From: Physcia stellaris
Taxonomy: Eukaryota > Ascomycota > Lecanoromycetes > Caliciales > Physciaceae
Direction of reading: 5' to 3'
Assembly: GCA_018902385.1 (NCBI GenBank)
Contig: JABSSW010000014.1
Coordinates: 1 to 64,000, forward strand
DNA length: 64,000 nucleotides
Shown: piece after piece, positions 10,970 to 22,918 of the stretch
How the letters are laid out: every line of letters starts with the position of its first letter
How positions within the stretch are numbered: position 1 is the first letter of the stretch
Position numbers and translations under genes: made by a program
Notes under the pieces: generated by a model
Database searches by the model: none
What the model saw: the letters and a program-made list of their open reading frames with translations, nothing else
What the model was told of the DNA's origin: nothing

Positions 10970-12787
10970 ATGTCGTCAACCATGAATGATGGCATGACTA
11001 GAAAGGGCCAGAGTTCGCACCGTGGAGACGCAACCTCAGGCTACAACAATGAGTCTCGCGCCCAAGGGTCTATGGATCATCCCGACGAACGATCTGTTGA
11101 TAAGCTTAAGAAGAATTCTAGAGCCGCTCCAAGCCCAGCAGCTGTGGGTGTTGGCCCAGATATCGACTTTCAACCATCTTCAGTCAAGAGAAGCAACTCT
11201 CATGGCCTGGAATCATTTCGGACGTCCAAACCTTCCCTTCCCAGGCGCCTTGACAATGACTGCGGACATGTCTCCGACCTAGACTATCGAGACCAAGGCG
11301 CGTCACGGCCAGCGGAAGCGGTAAGTCGCAATGGTAGATCGGGGGGACGTCGTACCGATACGAGGCAGAAATCAGAACGAGGTCGGTAAACTCGTCCTTG
11401 AAGTGCATGGGGTCCACACTGATAGCCGTGAGCAGATGTGATGTCCTCCAAAAAAAGCGAGCGCTGGTACAAGGTAGATACCTTAAATTATCGCACCTCA
11501 CCAGCCGAGGATGACCAGTATTGATTCTTGCAGTCACCTTTGATACGGAATGTCCGCGATGCTGTAATTGGAGAACCATACCACTCTTATCACGAAGAAG
11601 AGAGACGGGAGGCACAGGAAGACCATTACCTTGCAGATCTGGAAGGGCATGTCCGTATACTCGAGTCGCAAATCACTGGATATAAGCAAACAATCCAGGA
11701 GCTTCAATCAGACCTCGAGGCGGAAACGCAGAACACCAAAGAGGTTAAAATTTCAGCAAACAAGATGGCTTATGCCCTGGAAAACAAGGAGCTTTTCGTT
11801 GGACGGCCAAATAGTGATGATTTTATCTTCGGCGAATACCTGGCGCTGATGAACCAGATCAAAACCTGGTCAGCATCGTTTGCTCACGGGCCACCTGTTG
11901 ACTGCCATAACCTCCCCTCCGATGTTGCTCAAGAGGTTCACGCGGTGGCACCTGCTGGTTTAGGCTTCCTGCAGACTCGGAAAGATCTGAGGCTGATTGT
12001 GCGTGGGTACGTGGGATTGATGTTACAGAGTTGTATCTTTCGTGTGCTCCTGTACAAGCCTCAACGAAATACGTATGGGAAAGACATCTGGATGGACAGC
12101 GCTTTAGCAGACCATTTCTCGCAGATCGAAAACAATCTGTTTGACACGAGTAAGTGGGTCTTTCCGAGTTGCACATCTAAATCCACGAACGTCGAACCAT
12201 ACTTAAAATCTAGTATAGACGCAATATCCGACCATCAATTCCACGACTGGAGAGCACTCACTGCGACGTTGATCTCAAAGCAGTCTGGTTCCAGTAGAAC
12301 TGGAAAAGGTATGGAGTCCCACGTGACAAATTGCGGCCTCCAGATTCTCGCAGTTGTTGGGCGGTGGGCGTCAGAGGAGAAGCACGAAGGCTTGCGCGAG
12401 GGTCTCCAGTCCATTATTTTCCAAGCAGTGAAGCTCTCGCAGATGCTTCGATGTCAAAGAGCCAGTTGGTCCATCCGCAATGCTGAATTGACTAGCGACC
12501 ATGGGACTCTTGTCTTTGACGAGGCCACCATGACTGATAAGCAGGGAGAGGAGGAAGAGGATGAAAACTCTAACGCTAGGACACCATACCGGAAGACCGT
12601 GGAAATCGTTGTTACTCCTGCTTTATTCAAGCGTGGTAATTCGGATGGAGAGCGCTATGAATTTGAGACTTGTATCGAACGTGCGGAGGTCAAGTGTCGC
12701 CCTATGATCATTGCGCAGCAACCGCCTCGCGAGACTTTGATTAATCCGGCGCGGCGGATTCCAGGGGATTTGATGACCACACGATGA
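10970..12787 (+). CDS. conserved fungal coiled-coil protein of unknown function
   Basis: Exon 10970-11320 (117 codons, polar and low complexity, Ser/Arg/Asp rich) joins exon 11534-12787 through a 213-bp GTAAGT...TTGCAG intron. The predicted protein is about 535 residues. The second exon begins with a coiled coil (roughly residues 125-190). A globular domain follows with the signature LMNQIKTWS and a later LIVRGYVGLML segment. I know this pattern from many Pezizomycotina hypothetical proteins, but not a function. A further in-frame intron may lie near 12,150-12,220 (GTAAGTGG...TATAG) that would remove a poorly conserved stretch. A Glu-rich patch at about residues 455-460 is followed by a basic C-terminus. 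Possibly nuclear; that is inference only. Confidence 0.7.
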
Positions 12788-13974
12788 GACTTTTGAAAAT
12801 GCAAAATGTTCGGTGTCTATATCTTCCCTACAATGTGATTACTCATGGCCAGAATAAGTAGTGAACCGCTTGCCTTTTGACATACGTTAAGTTAGAGACG
12901 ACAAATGATTCGAAGTACGCAGCAATTATTCGCTGCTTTTTGTGTGTATTTCCGAGTATTGTCTACACGGCGAAGGACTTGCGTGCACCATACTGAAGAA
13001 ATAGAAATGAGTGAGGAGGTAGGTGCTGGTCTAGAAGCTGGTTTCGCTAACCATGGTAGTTTGGCTGTCTGCTATGCTAGTAAGCTATTCTCGGCCTAGG
13101 GAGGCCCCAGGAAATGGTAGGTGCGGTTTGCCTCGAACACCACTCCATGGGCGACCCTGATATTTTTCAGTCTGCTTTGGCAATGCAGATACGCAAGGAG
13201 AGACATTTTCGAAAGCATGGTTCTGTGTCCGACCATGTGTTCCCATCATTCTGAAGATTTGCTTACTGGGCGATCTGATGGCAGCATTTTGCGGCTGACT
13301 TCTTAGAGACTGCCTGGGAAGATCTCTTGGAGGTAGGGGATCAGAACTGTAGGATGACTGCCACTGTTATCATTGAATCTGTCTATATCAATAATTCCTT
13401 CCGAAGAGTTTTAGAGCTGTTATGGAACGTTCTCCCGTCTTCATTGGATCCCCTGTACCAAAGCTATGCCGAGCGTAGGCTTATCGACCTCAGGAAACTG
13501 CTCGCCAGCTCGACTTGAGGACTCTAGTGAAGGGTCTTTCCGGATATGGGTTGCAAGCGAGACGAAGGCCATTCACGGCTCGGGGAGTTGCTGCTGGTGG
13601 AGATAGCCAGTGATCTGGCATCGGACAAGCCTAGTAATTGCCTCCAGGTGATAAACATCGCTGCCCGCACACAATCGCTTGAAGTGCTGTGCCCTCGAGT
13701 AGTCTGTCCCACAAAGTAGGCTCCTCGGTCTGACCAGAGTGTGGGTTGTTGAGTGCCATTGCGTGATCAACCAATATAACCTGAAGCTCATGGAAGTAAG
13801 GAGCGCTTTGCGTGCGACTGGACTTGAGCCATTGCAAAGGTGGGTAGACTGGAATTACGCGTCCAACAGGAAGCTAACGCACTGACGCCGCTCCTAGATT
13901 TGCCACGACGCGGTATGTGGCAGCTCTATGCCTCTTGGTATTCACTGATTATGAATCGTTGATGAAAAGCACAC
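12788..13974. other. gene-free interval
   Basis: The interval holds several plus-strand frames of 60-65 codons (12,905-13,099; 13,121-13,306; 13,327-13,518). The last one is the most protein-like but has no recognisable motif, and I could not build a spliced gene from them. It may be a remnant. Confidence 0.35.
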
Positions 13975-16298
13975 TCAACCATTTTGGACGCCCATTCCCA
14001 GCCCAATCAATTCAAAGAGTATGGGATTGCCCTCAACAGCTATCCAAGCAATACCTATTTCTGTGTAAGCGTTGTTACGAACTGAACATCAAGATCGTAC
14101 CAGTATAGACGATCAACTTTGTGATGACTTCAACGTCGTACCGTACCCTAGGCTTTTCCAGCTTCGAGAACATTTCGCGGTCCTCTCTGTCATACTCTCT
14201 CCGGTCTTCACTAGGTCGACGAGATGGTGTACTACTAAGGGTGATTGGTGTGAAAGGAGTACACACAGCAGTCTCAGCTCCCATCATTTGCTTGTACAAG
14301 TCCACGTCTGACATGGCTGGGGTGGGGAGTTGACCAGACATGGGTATTCGCGACATTGTGGCTGATATTGCTGTTTCGGGAGTAAAATAGCCGGATGGAT
14401 TCCCTTTTGAATGAAAAATTCAGCTTGATCCCTTCTTAAGTTAAGATCAAATGATGAGTTCAATGTCCACGTATGGAGAAGGTGACACCAGCCATGGAAA
14501 AGACTTGAAGCATGGACAAAAATACCAGCTTGCTGGATCCCCTTTCCGCTGGATCGGGGACTCGCTGACCAGTTGATTTTTTTCAAGACATAAAGTGGTA
14601 ACGCTTACCTTGATTATCGCGTTCCTCCACCAATTTAGGCCTTACCAGCGCGACTTCTGATAGGCTCTCTCTTCGGCGCTTCTCCCGGTATGCGAGAGTT
14701 TCGTAAGCATCAGCCTGTGACTGCGGTCCCATGGATACAGATCGGCTCTTCCTAGGGTGGCGCATTGACGTCCATAGAGAGGGGATTTCGGAGACGTATG
14801 GAATGACGTTATCGTCTTTGAGATCCGTAGGTACTTCTTTGTACTCACTGATGATTAAAATGTCAGCTGTGCCACAACCGAAAATGCTGGAGCCGACTCG
14901 GGAGATTACATATCCCATTGTAGACTTACGAAGCCTGTTTGAAAAACCTTCTGGGTAGATTCAACCCAAGGCTTTCCACAACGCGGAAGACGGGTGGTAG
15001 CACTTTCAGCAAAGTAGGCTTCATGAACTCTCTCCAGGCGAAGATCACCACAACTCCAACCACAATTCTCAAGGTAGCTTTTGGCCAACCTATTTCTTCT
15101 AGCGAAAAGGGCGCAGTTGCTGGCACAGGGTAATCCCATGAGTACCCGCTCCTGGCATGATGCCAATTCCCAAGCTCGACGCCAATCGTGACGCCTGCGA
15201 ATGCGACGCTATCGTCAAAGCAAGGGCAATCATCTGGAATCGATTCAGAGTTAGCTCGTCCACTTCCAGTCTACAAAATTAAACATCGAGTCATGAAATA
15301 TCATGTTGGCTCGCTCTTTCCCAATTAGAGTGTTTAGCAAATGCACATGCACATGGGCAGGAAAAGAATTGGTACCGGAGTTCACATACCAGCAGGTTCA
15401 GGATGAATACGGACGAGGACCAATGTTATCAGAACCACGATGAGAAGTGGTTTGAATGAGCTGGCATGAATGAAATCGTCGAAGTTGTCACCGTAGAGAC
15501 ACTGTATGGCTGAAAGCAGAGCCCCGAGAGCTGTGCCCACGGAAACGTCCAGAAAACCATGCATGCCACAGTAAATTCTTCCTAGAACGATGGATGTCAT
15601 GTACGCATATGACGCAACCTTTAAAGTAATTGACAGCTTAGGATCGATGTTGCTTTCCGGCGAATTGAGGAAAAATAGAGCGTATACTGCGACGGATGCA
15701 GCATTCGTGGAGTGAGTTGAAGGAAAGCCGTACTCGAGACTTGCACTCTTGGAAAGAGTGATACGGTTCAAAGGTGGAGAGAGCGGGCGAGGGATGCACA
15801 GCAAGTCCTTCAGAAAGCCGCTGAAGAAAACACCAGATGCCAGGATATGTACCATGCTAAAATGCCTTCAACGCCTGCTCGATATGATTGAAGCGGGAAC
15901 CCTACCCTCTACCTAAGCTTGTATACCCACACCAGAAAAGGATGGGCAGAACGATCATGAAGAACGTATGGGTGCCTAAATTAGCTGTAATCGAGAAGTA
16001 GGAATCCAGAGCTGGCGAGCGCATGAGATTTTGCAGCGCAGCAAGATACGGCGTCTCCCAGCGAACTAGGGGAATGAGCTTTTGTCGAGGGATATATCTC
16101 CATCTTGGCAGCTTGTTCTTGTCTTTTACATGTCAGTGTCATTTCATGCGGAACGCAGGACAGCTCACAATGGTCTAAGCTTCTCAGTCCAGCGTCAAGC
16201 TTTTCGATGCGGAGGGTTAATGGGGTTGGGCATGGCGACTCGCGTTTCTTGCCTTCTTTCGTTGCACCATTACTGGATCCATGAAATGAAGAGCCCAT
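13975..16298 (-). CDS. LCB3: sphingoid-base-phosphate phosphatase (PAP2 family, Lcb3/Ysr3-like)
   Basis: The enzyme dephosphorylates dihydrosphingosine/phytosphingosine 1-phosphate in the ER membrane and so feeds ceramide synthesis. Seven exons join in frame to 568 residues: 16298-16169, 16122-15906, 15856-15390, 15233-14930, 14847-14609, 14370-14101 and 14054-13975. The three PAP2 signature blocks are visible: KDLLCIPRPLSP (K-x6-R-P), YGFPSTHSTN (P-S-x-H) and GRIYCGMHGFLD (S/G-R-x5-H-x3-D). Multiple hydrophobic segments surround them. The long C-terminal tail (after the intron near 14,850) carries VPTDLKDDNV and EKPRVRYDVEV motifs typical of fungal orthologues, then a last hydrophobic helix ending in VEGNPILFELIGLG. 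The gene is complete. The start ATG at 16,298 was chosen because the preceding frame lacks an ATG. Confidence 0.9.
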
Positions 16299-16595
16299 CA
16301 ATAACCGGACACGCGAACATTGGGTCGAGGTGTCTGTATCGTCGACATCGCGTCATCCGAGGCATCCTCCATCGTTATGACGGTCAAATGCCAAGATATG
16401 TCATCCTGCGATAAAGCTAAGATAATCACCATGCCAACGTTCAAAGTCAATAACCGAACTCATCAATTCTGGCAGATCCCTTCCACCAACCCACAGCTTC
16501 ATTCGTGTGTGCATATTTTTGAAGTCGCTCAGGAAGTGTCTTTGTTGGATTAAGACCAGCACCCGATCGCATATACTATCTGGCATCAACTCACA

Positions 16596-17556
16596 ATGTC
16601 TCAACCAAACACGGAGAACTACGATTTCCTCCGCCGGGGGCGCTCAGTGAAGAATGACTTGGGACCATCGCCTGGCTCAATATCTCCACGACGAAGACCT
16701 CTCAGGCATCAGAGCCATCGAAGCAGTCATGGTACACTCAGTACCGCAACGAGCAACTCAGCAATGTCTGCGGCTACAAATATAACACAGCCACCTTCGT
16801 TTTCGAAGAAGTTTGTTGTCGTGGGGGATGGTGGATGTGGGAAGACTTGCCTTTTGATAAGCTATAGCCAGGGTTACTTTCCAGAGGTATGCCAGCCCAT
16901 CTTAGGACTTAGAATGATCATTCTGACGATGAGCAGAAATACGTACCTACCGTCTTCGAGAACTACATATCCCATACTACCCACCAACCCACCGGCAAAA
17001 CCGTCGAGCTAGCACTATGGGACACAGCCGGTCAAGAGGAATACGATCGTCTTCGTCCTCTTTCATACCCTGAAACCGACCTGCTCTTCGTCTGCTTCGC
17101 AATTGACTGTCCCAACTCCCTAGAAAACGTCATGGACAAAGTAAGCCGCATTCCTCCGCATCTTGCCTAGGGTAATCCATTAACTATCCTCAGTGGTATC
17201 CCGAAGTCCTACACTTCTGTCCAACAACCCCTCTGATCCTCGTCGGTCTCAAATCGGACCTTCGCACCAAGCGCGCTTGCATAGAGCTCCTCAAAACTCA
17301 AGGCCTGACACCCGTCACACCGGAACAAGGTCAAGCCGTCGCAAAACGAATGGGTGCTATGTACGTCGAATGTAGTAGTAAAGAGACCCAAGGCGTCGAT
17401 GAAGTCTTCGAGCTCGCTGTCAACACCGCTGTAGGGCAGGAGATAGAGCGGAAGAGGGAGCGCGACGCGCAGCAGCAGCGAATGACAGCCGCAAGCCCAA
17501 TGGGGTTCGGCGGAAAGGCGAAGAAGTCGAAGAGGAAGGATTGCGTTATCCTTTAA
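16596..17556 (+). CDS. rho4: Rho4-type small GTPase
   Basis: This Rho-family switch GTPase takes part in septation and actin/cell-wall control in filamentous fungi. Exons 16596-16886, 16937-17140 and 17194-17556 give 285 residues. The protein has a long Ser/Arg-rich N-terminal extension (about 70 residues) characteristic of Rho4. Then come G1 GDGGCGKT, switch [11 protein letters not shown]3 [14 protein letters not shown], the G4 region LVGLKSDL and G5 ECSSK. The tail is polybasic (KKSKRKD) and ends in a CVIL CaaX box, predicting geranylgeranylation and plasma-membrane or septum targeting. SDL replaces the usual N/T-K-x-D as KSDL, within the range for Rho proteins. All three introns' borders are GT-AG and in phase. 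Confidence 0.92.
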
Positions 17557-17858
17557 GGGGGTTCGTTGCTGGCATTGGCTGGTGGTTGCATGTAAATGGT
17601 GTTCAACGGCCGGATATGAGTTCTTTGCATAGCGCTTCTTGCGGGCTTTCCTCTGCTGTTGGAGACGTCCATTCCTGTTATCTGTTCCGTGGAGTATATT
17701 TTGGCGCATGTTGCGCGGAGAGTGTGCATATCCGCTTGACGGCAGACGTTTGATATTTACTTCTTGACCAAACCGTTCAACACTCTTCCCAAGCCTCGCT
17801 ATCAGGGTATAATCCAGTCCAATGCGCCCAACGCCAGCGTCGAGGCGAATCATCTTCA
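17557..17858. other. convergent 3' region of rho4 and dad1
   Basis: About 300 bp separate the two stop codons. No gene or clear terminator structure is seen. Confidence 0.4.
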
Positions 17859-18331
17859 TCATCTCTTTTCTCCAATGACGGTCTCCTCTTGCTCTTCGTC
17901 CTGCCCATCGCCTTCTCCCTCATCTTCTTCCCCTTCAACCCCCTCCCCACTCTTTTGGTTTCCCTCCCCCTCATCCTTGGCCATCACATTCTCAAACTGA
18001 CTCCACAGCGCCTCGACAGCACCGAATTCATTCCCGACCTATTTTCCCCCTCAGCAAACTCCCCCTTCCCCCTCCACTCATCATTCGACGGGAGAACCTA
18101 CAGCGATAACCCCCTCCAAACTACGATTCAGTTTATTGATGTTTTGGAGCACAGATTCCATACTCTAAATACGTTAGGTGCCCGTTCATTCTCGTGTGCT
18201 GGGGCGGGTGGAGAGGTGGGAGGGAAAGGGCATACAGCTGCGATCTCAACTAGCAGCGCGGCGCGTTGTTGTTCGAATGAGGGGGTGGCTTTGGGTGGGT
18301 AGTTGGTGGAGGGAGCGGTGCGGGTGGACAT
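17859..18331 (-). CDS. dad1: DASH complex subunit Dad1
   Basis: This is a small subunit of the DASH/Dam1 complex, which couples kinetochores to spindle microtubules. Three short exons are needed: the first from 18,331 (Ser/Thr/Pro-rich start, then [14 protein letters not shown]), the second encoding [20 protein letters not shown], and the third starting [18 protein letters not shown]. The introns are GTATGC...TTTAG and GTAGGT...AATAG. These three blocks in this order match the Dad1 family. The C-terminal tail after the conserved core is long, acidic and rich in Glu/Gly. The gene is tail-to-tail with the Rho4 gene, about 300 bp apart. Larger open frames on the plus strand here are overlaps without homology that I recognise. 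Confidence 0.85.
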
Positions 18332-18453
18332 TTTTGGGCATTGAGAGGAAGGGCAGCTTGGGATCTACTCGTGGTATTTTCGGGACTTGATATGATTGAG
18401 ATTGGAGATGGGATGAGGGAGAAAATGTTTGGGGGGGTCCTTTTGATAGGGTT

Positions 18454-18788
18454 TTCTCGATTTCGAAACGCTTGCGACTCCTTGGCAATTTTTTTTTACC
18501 ACATTACCCGCATTTCTTTCAACGTTCAATTTTCAACTCAATAAAACTCAACAACAACGTGTTCAAATCGTTCAAAAACAACAACAATTGTTTTGTGACA
18601 TGTATACGATCACAATGATGTAAATTTGTATTTCAAAATCAATTTTTGATCGAAATGATAAAATTGAGCTCGTTGAACTCGGCGAATTGTACAATCAGGG
18701 TTAGGTTTGTGAAATAATCTTGGTGAGAAGCGGGGTAATGTGGTAAAAAAAAATTGCCAAGGAGTCGCAAGCGTTTCGAAATCGAGAA
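18454..18788. mobile_element. MITE with perfect 58-bp terminal inverted repeats
   Basis: The arms at 18,454-18,511 and 18,730-18,788 are inverse complements over about 57-58 bp with at most one gap. They start TTCTCGATTTCGAAACGC, pass a nine-T run, and end near CCACATTACC. The 218-bp centre is non-coding and relatively AT-rich, with many CA and few CT dinucleotides. Total length is about 335 bp, typical of a non-autonomous TIR element. I could not define a target-site duplication, and the superfamily is unknown. It lies just upstream of dad1. Confidence 0.8.
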
Positions 18789-19318
18789 TTGCTGGCCAGG
18801 CACGCTACTCAAGCCCTATCAAAATATGTCAAGTGTGGAAATATACGGAGTACTTGTTCAACACTTTTCGACATCATCAACACAGTAGATCCACATAAAA
18901 CCTGCTCTTAGAGTCAGACTAAGTCTAGATCGAGTTTCGCAGCGTAGACCTATCGAGAAGCACCTATACTTGAATAACACAGTGCATCAGGATCCTCGTG
19001 CTAGGGCCGAGAAAACACAGTCATGATATCACCCGAATATTTGTATCACCATTGACGCTCAAATAGCTCTACTCGGATGGGTAGAATTCACACTACGCTG
19101 ATTCGACCTGGGCAAACCGAGCACTGAGATGACATGAACACGTGATAGCCCGTCTTTGGCAAGGAATTCAGTCTCAAAGATCTTTCATACCGTATCGTTA
19201 CATTCATTTACTATTGTCCCGAAGCAGGCTATCACCTTATCATCGTGCTTCACTTGCCTTCAGTACTCGATCTTCTCCGGGGCGAGTGGTTGTGCGGCCT
19301 ACGTTGAAGCGCGATCAA
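18789..19318. other. intergenic, no gene seen
   Basis: This is ordinary sequence between the MITE and the small gene at 19,319. It contains no frame that I can support. A plus-strand open frame from 19,142 runs into that gene and might encode an N-terminal extension. Confidence 0.35.
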
Positions 19319-19595
19319 ATGGCAACAAAACCCCTATTCTCCAAAGAAGCCTACAATTCCGTTAGTCCTTTGTCAGGTATGCCAGTAGAGTGCAGCTGTT
19401 GACATCTGATAGATCCTCTCGAACCTACGAAACACGAAGGCGGTATGGGGTGAAGGCAGCGTTCAGTATCAAGCTTCTAAGGAGATAGCCGAGAGCTATC
19501 TTTCGGACTTGATGCACAGTGATCCTACCTCCGATGTTGTAGACGAGCTCCAGCAAGCACTAGAAGGGTTGAATCTCGATATAGAAAAGCGATAA
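19319..19595 (+). CDS. small conserved fungal protein, unknown function
   Basis: Exons 19319-19360 and 19413-19595 encode a 74-residue protein beginning MATKPLFSKEAYNS and ending in an acidic amphipathic helix (DELQQALEGLNLDIEKR). The intron is GTTAGT...GATAG and removes an in-frame stop, which supports the model. An upstream in-frame extension from 19,142, rich in Arg and Ser with few acids, could be a mitochondrial presequence, so the protein may be up to 133 residues. I do not recognise a named family. Confidence 0.55.
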
Positions 19596-20024
19596 TGCAA
19601 GGAAATCTACCCAGATCTTCATGCATTGCTTATGTGCAAGCACCTCATCGGATGGACTCTGTGATAAGTATGAGGAAGATCTTCATTCGTTGCGTATGTG
19701 CAAAATCCTGATCACACCGTGAAGCAAAGTGACCGATGCGAATCCGTCCCTCCTGGATCGCCCACTCAGCTAACGCCGCAAGCTCCAGTGTCCCGGCATG
19801 AACTTCGTGGTATAGTAACGCCGTTTGCTCTCAAAATCCACTAGAGATAAAATGCCTGTACAAAACTCCCTCCGTCCCGTTCCGTTCCGTTACCTCTTTC
19901 CTCTTTGATGCCCAGTGGATGCAGGGTTTCAGTGGATCTCAGCGGATTCCAATACCGGCTAACGGACCACTCCAGCTGACCCGAAAGCCCTCATAAGACA
20001 AGGTTGGATATGGTTAGAAACAGC
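19596..20024. repeat. intergenic with an imperfect direct duplication
   Basis: Two related segments, about 19,613-19,650 and 19,675-19,712, share AGATCTTCAT...GTTG/GCTTATGTGCAA...CTCATC/CTGATC. They are 62 bp apart. No gene is seen. Confidence 0.4.
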
Positions 20025-21375
20025 CTATTCTATGAGTGGCTTTCTCGTCGTTCCTACCATAGTCATCCCTAACGTATGTAAGGCGTTGTAGTCATTGAGC
20101 TTCACAATTGTTGGTGCTGGCAACATTGGATTGTCGGGTCGAACACTGGCAGCGTCTTTGGCTGCTTGCTCGATGGCTTCCATTTCCTCTTTGCAGCCAG
20201 CGTGGTCCAGCGGACAGACGACGATGGGCTGCCGCAAGAGGATATCCTTCGCTGAAGTCATGTGGGCCTGACGAGGAAACTCAGTCTTCTGAGTACAGAT
20301 TTGAGATAGGCCATGAGACGTACCTTTACAGTCAAGAAATATTCAATTTTGTACAAGCTGCCCGTAGTCGTGAAGCCACTCACAGAGTACATGGGAAAAG
20401 CCTGCTTTCCCCGGGGTATAATGCCATCGCTATCTCGTACATCCTTTGCCGGAAAGACCAATCCAAGATTCGTGAAATATCCGGCCTCCGGCATCCTTAC
20501 GCCTACAGTTTGCGTTTGCTTCGTTAATGTTTTGACCTTCTTTTGTGGTTCGTCGCCTTCGTGGTTGTAAGTTATCTCCTCATCGATGCCTATCGTAATC
20601 TTTTGTATTGTAACCCTCTTTGCCTTGTTCAACCAATCTGGATTTGGGGATAGTTTGATGTAGACGCTGACAGGATCCAATGGACCGTATGACCACCTTG
20701 GTAACGATATGCCCAATGTGACCAGGTGATCTGATATTTGCTCTGCTGACTCTGGACGGTTGTACATTCCGAACGTTGATAGTGTGTCATATCTCGATAT
20801 AGGTACTGGGAAAGGATATTTTTTCTGCTCTGATTGACCCTGCTGGACCATAACCACCATCTCGTAATATGTCTCGGCTGTTCTGCTCGCTAGCTGCAAG
20901 CTTGCTGGAGGCACCCTCCTTGCAGTCTCGTCGCCTCCTCTTCCGAATGGGATGAATATAACAAAAGGCAGATCCATGGTGTAAACCTGCTCGGATTCTT
21001 TTCCTGCAGGGCATCGAAACAGCAGCATTTCCTTGCCCACTATATCCGTAAGCTCTTTCCTTGGAGCGGCGAGATGCTTCTTCGTTACCGAGTCTGCGGA
21101 AGGATGTATGGTTTCGCGCCGCTGCAGGCTTATTGTTACCAAGGATACGGACACTGGAGCCGATATTCCAGCATTGGGCCTGATTTCGACTTTGCCTTCT
21201 ATTCGAGGCTGTACGAACACGTGGGGTTAGCAAGAGCCTATAGACAGGAATAACTCCTCCGGAAGCCTCATATTCCGGACGAGAGTTCGACGCTTACCAG
21301 GGTGGCCGATATGCCTGGATAGCCCACCAGAAAGGCACCATTTGGAGGGCCACAGACGCGGACAAAGGCGGTCAT
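20025..21375 (-). CDS. arrestin-domain protein
   Basis: Exons 21375-21298, 21208-20324 and 20267-20025 join to 401 residues. The arrestin N-like fold is suggested by beta-strand-rich blocks (FVRVCGPPNGAFLVGYPGI, KVEIRPNAGISAPVSVSLV, LPFVIFIPFGRG) and by a second half with VSVYIKLSPNP and a C-terminal YKIEYFLTVK strand. Fungal proteins of this kind recruit ubiquitin ligases or act in signalling. No PPxY motif is visible here, so an Rsp5-adaptor role is not supported. The final exon includes a Pro-rich loop and ends TRKPLIE. All introns are GT-AG and phased. It is transcribed away from the cyclophilin gene. Confidence 0.7.
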
Positions 21376-21842
21376 TGAGGCTCGCAGCTGGACTTAGCCA
21401 CCCCACCACATTCTTCAACAGCTCGCGATGCTAGCGCATCCACGGAAGCAGATTTGCAGTGTTTTTCGATTTGCGATTCGGCCAGCGACTCCCGATGAAT
21501 TTGGGGTACTCTTTTTGTTTCGCAGAGTGAACAGATTTGGGTAGCAAAGAAAGCAACAGCGAGAGTCAGCGGATGGGCTGTCTATAAGGTCGGAACTCAA
21601 TCATCGGGTGGTTAGGAGTTGGGGTGCCTTTGGCAAACAAGTCACTGGTGATGATGAAGGCCATTAATCAGGCCGCGAATGTCTAGATTAGGCGGCGCTT
21701 GGGCCAACCCCACCCTTGACACTTGCACTCCGCACAGGGCTGATCTAAGGTACAGCTACTCCTAACAATGCATTGGTTTCACGACAAGGCGATGTAGGAA
21801 TGCATTGCCTGCATTGGATCATGAGGCGAACCATTCAGCGAT
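21376..21842. promoter_or_regulatory. divergent upstream region, arrestin-like gene and cyclophilin
   Basis: 467 bp lie between the two start codons. The region presumably holds both promoters. I see no gene and no motif that I would name. Confidence 0.4.
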
Positions 21843-22403
21843 ATGTCTGTCACACTTCATACGTCAGTCGGTGACATCAAGATCGAGCTATTCTGCGAAA
21901 GCGTCCCGAAGACCGCGGAAGTGAGTCCTTCTTTCAAGCCCTCCCTACTCCTTACTCTCGCGCCAGGAGCCAAATGCTAATTGATTCTCCGGCAGAACTT
22001 CCTCGCCCTTTGCGCCTCGGCCGCCTACGATGCCTCCCCCTTCCACCGTTCTCTCCCATCCTTCATGATCCAGACAGGTTCACCGGCATCCGGCAACCCC
22101 AAGACCAGCACCTCCATCTGGGGCTCAGACTTCGAAGATGAAATCCGGCCATCGCTGCGTCATAACGCGCGCGGCATAGTCTCAATGGCTAACAAAGGTC
22201 CTAGCACCAATGGCAGCCAGTTCTTCATCTGTTACGCCGCGGCGCCGCATTTGGATGGAAAGAATACAGTTTTCGGACGGGTCATCGGTGGGCTGGATGT
22301 ACTGGATGTGATGGAGGGTATGGAAGTCGACAAGAAAGGAAGGATGAAGGAGAAAATAGTTATTGAGAGGGTAACAGTACATGCAAACCCTATCGCTGGG
22401 TAA
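21843..22403 (+). CDS. cyp10: peptidyl-prolyl cis-trans isomerase, cyclophilin PPIL3 type
   Basis: This is a nuclear cyclophilin-like proline isomerase, a family tied to spliceosome and protein folding. Exons 21843-21920 and 21996-22403 (intron GTGAGT...GGCAG) give 161 residues, the usual size. The start MSVTLHTSVGDIKIELF and the block FHRSLPSFMIQTG (with the catalytic Arg of F-H-R) match the family. So do GIVSMANKGPSTNGSQFFI and the HLDGKNTVFGRVIGGLDVL segment. The GDP loop is slightly altered (QTGSPASGNPKTSTSIWG), as is common in this subgroup. Activity is likely retained. Confidence 0.9.
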
Positions 22404-22918
22404 ATGGTGGTGCTCGTGCAGCGCAAGACGAAGACTAAAGTACTCATACGGCATTCACAGATTTACGGGTAGATAGACTTGAGAGAACGACACACTTGGT
22501 TCACTGTGGGACCACTCAAGCTTTTCGACTTACATGGATGATTTTCCTAATTATGCTGACTATAACGAGTCGCGTTTTACCAACGATCACCTTGACCGTC
22601 AACGCTTATGCCTACTCGATCTAGGAGTAAGAGCATGCCAGCATAAGCTTTGTGAAGATATATTCTGCAGAAGGCCATACTCGCTGATTGAGATCTTGCC
22701 GGTATTGATATATACTGGCTATCGTCGACATGTATCCCATACCGCCAATATCTACGACGCAGATTCTTTTTTACAATGCCTCCTTAACGCCACCATCCGG
22801 GTATGCCCATTTTCGTATTGAATGATAAGCGACCCCCTTAAATGTAACTTGGTCTATAAATTCAAGCAGTTGCTGCCTGTGTTTTCGGAAAATTCTGCGA
22901 TGGTGGAAACACTTGGAA
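22404..22918. other. convergent interval, no gene supported
   Basis: An open frame at 22,534-22,821 (plus strand, 95 codons) is not recognised and lacks supporting splice or codon evidence. The rest is short frames. Confidence 0.35.

Noticed and set aside
17764-18302. Long plus-strand open frames rich in Ser/Pro opposite dad1
   Set aside because: The minus strand gives a clear three-exon Dad1; the plus frames are its mirror image and have no domain.
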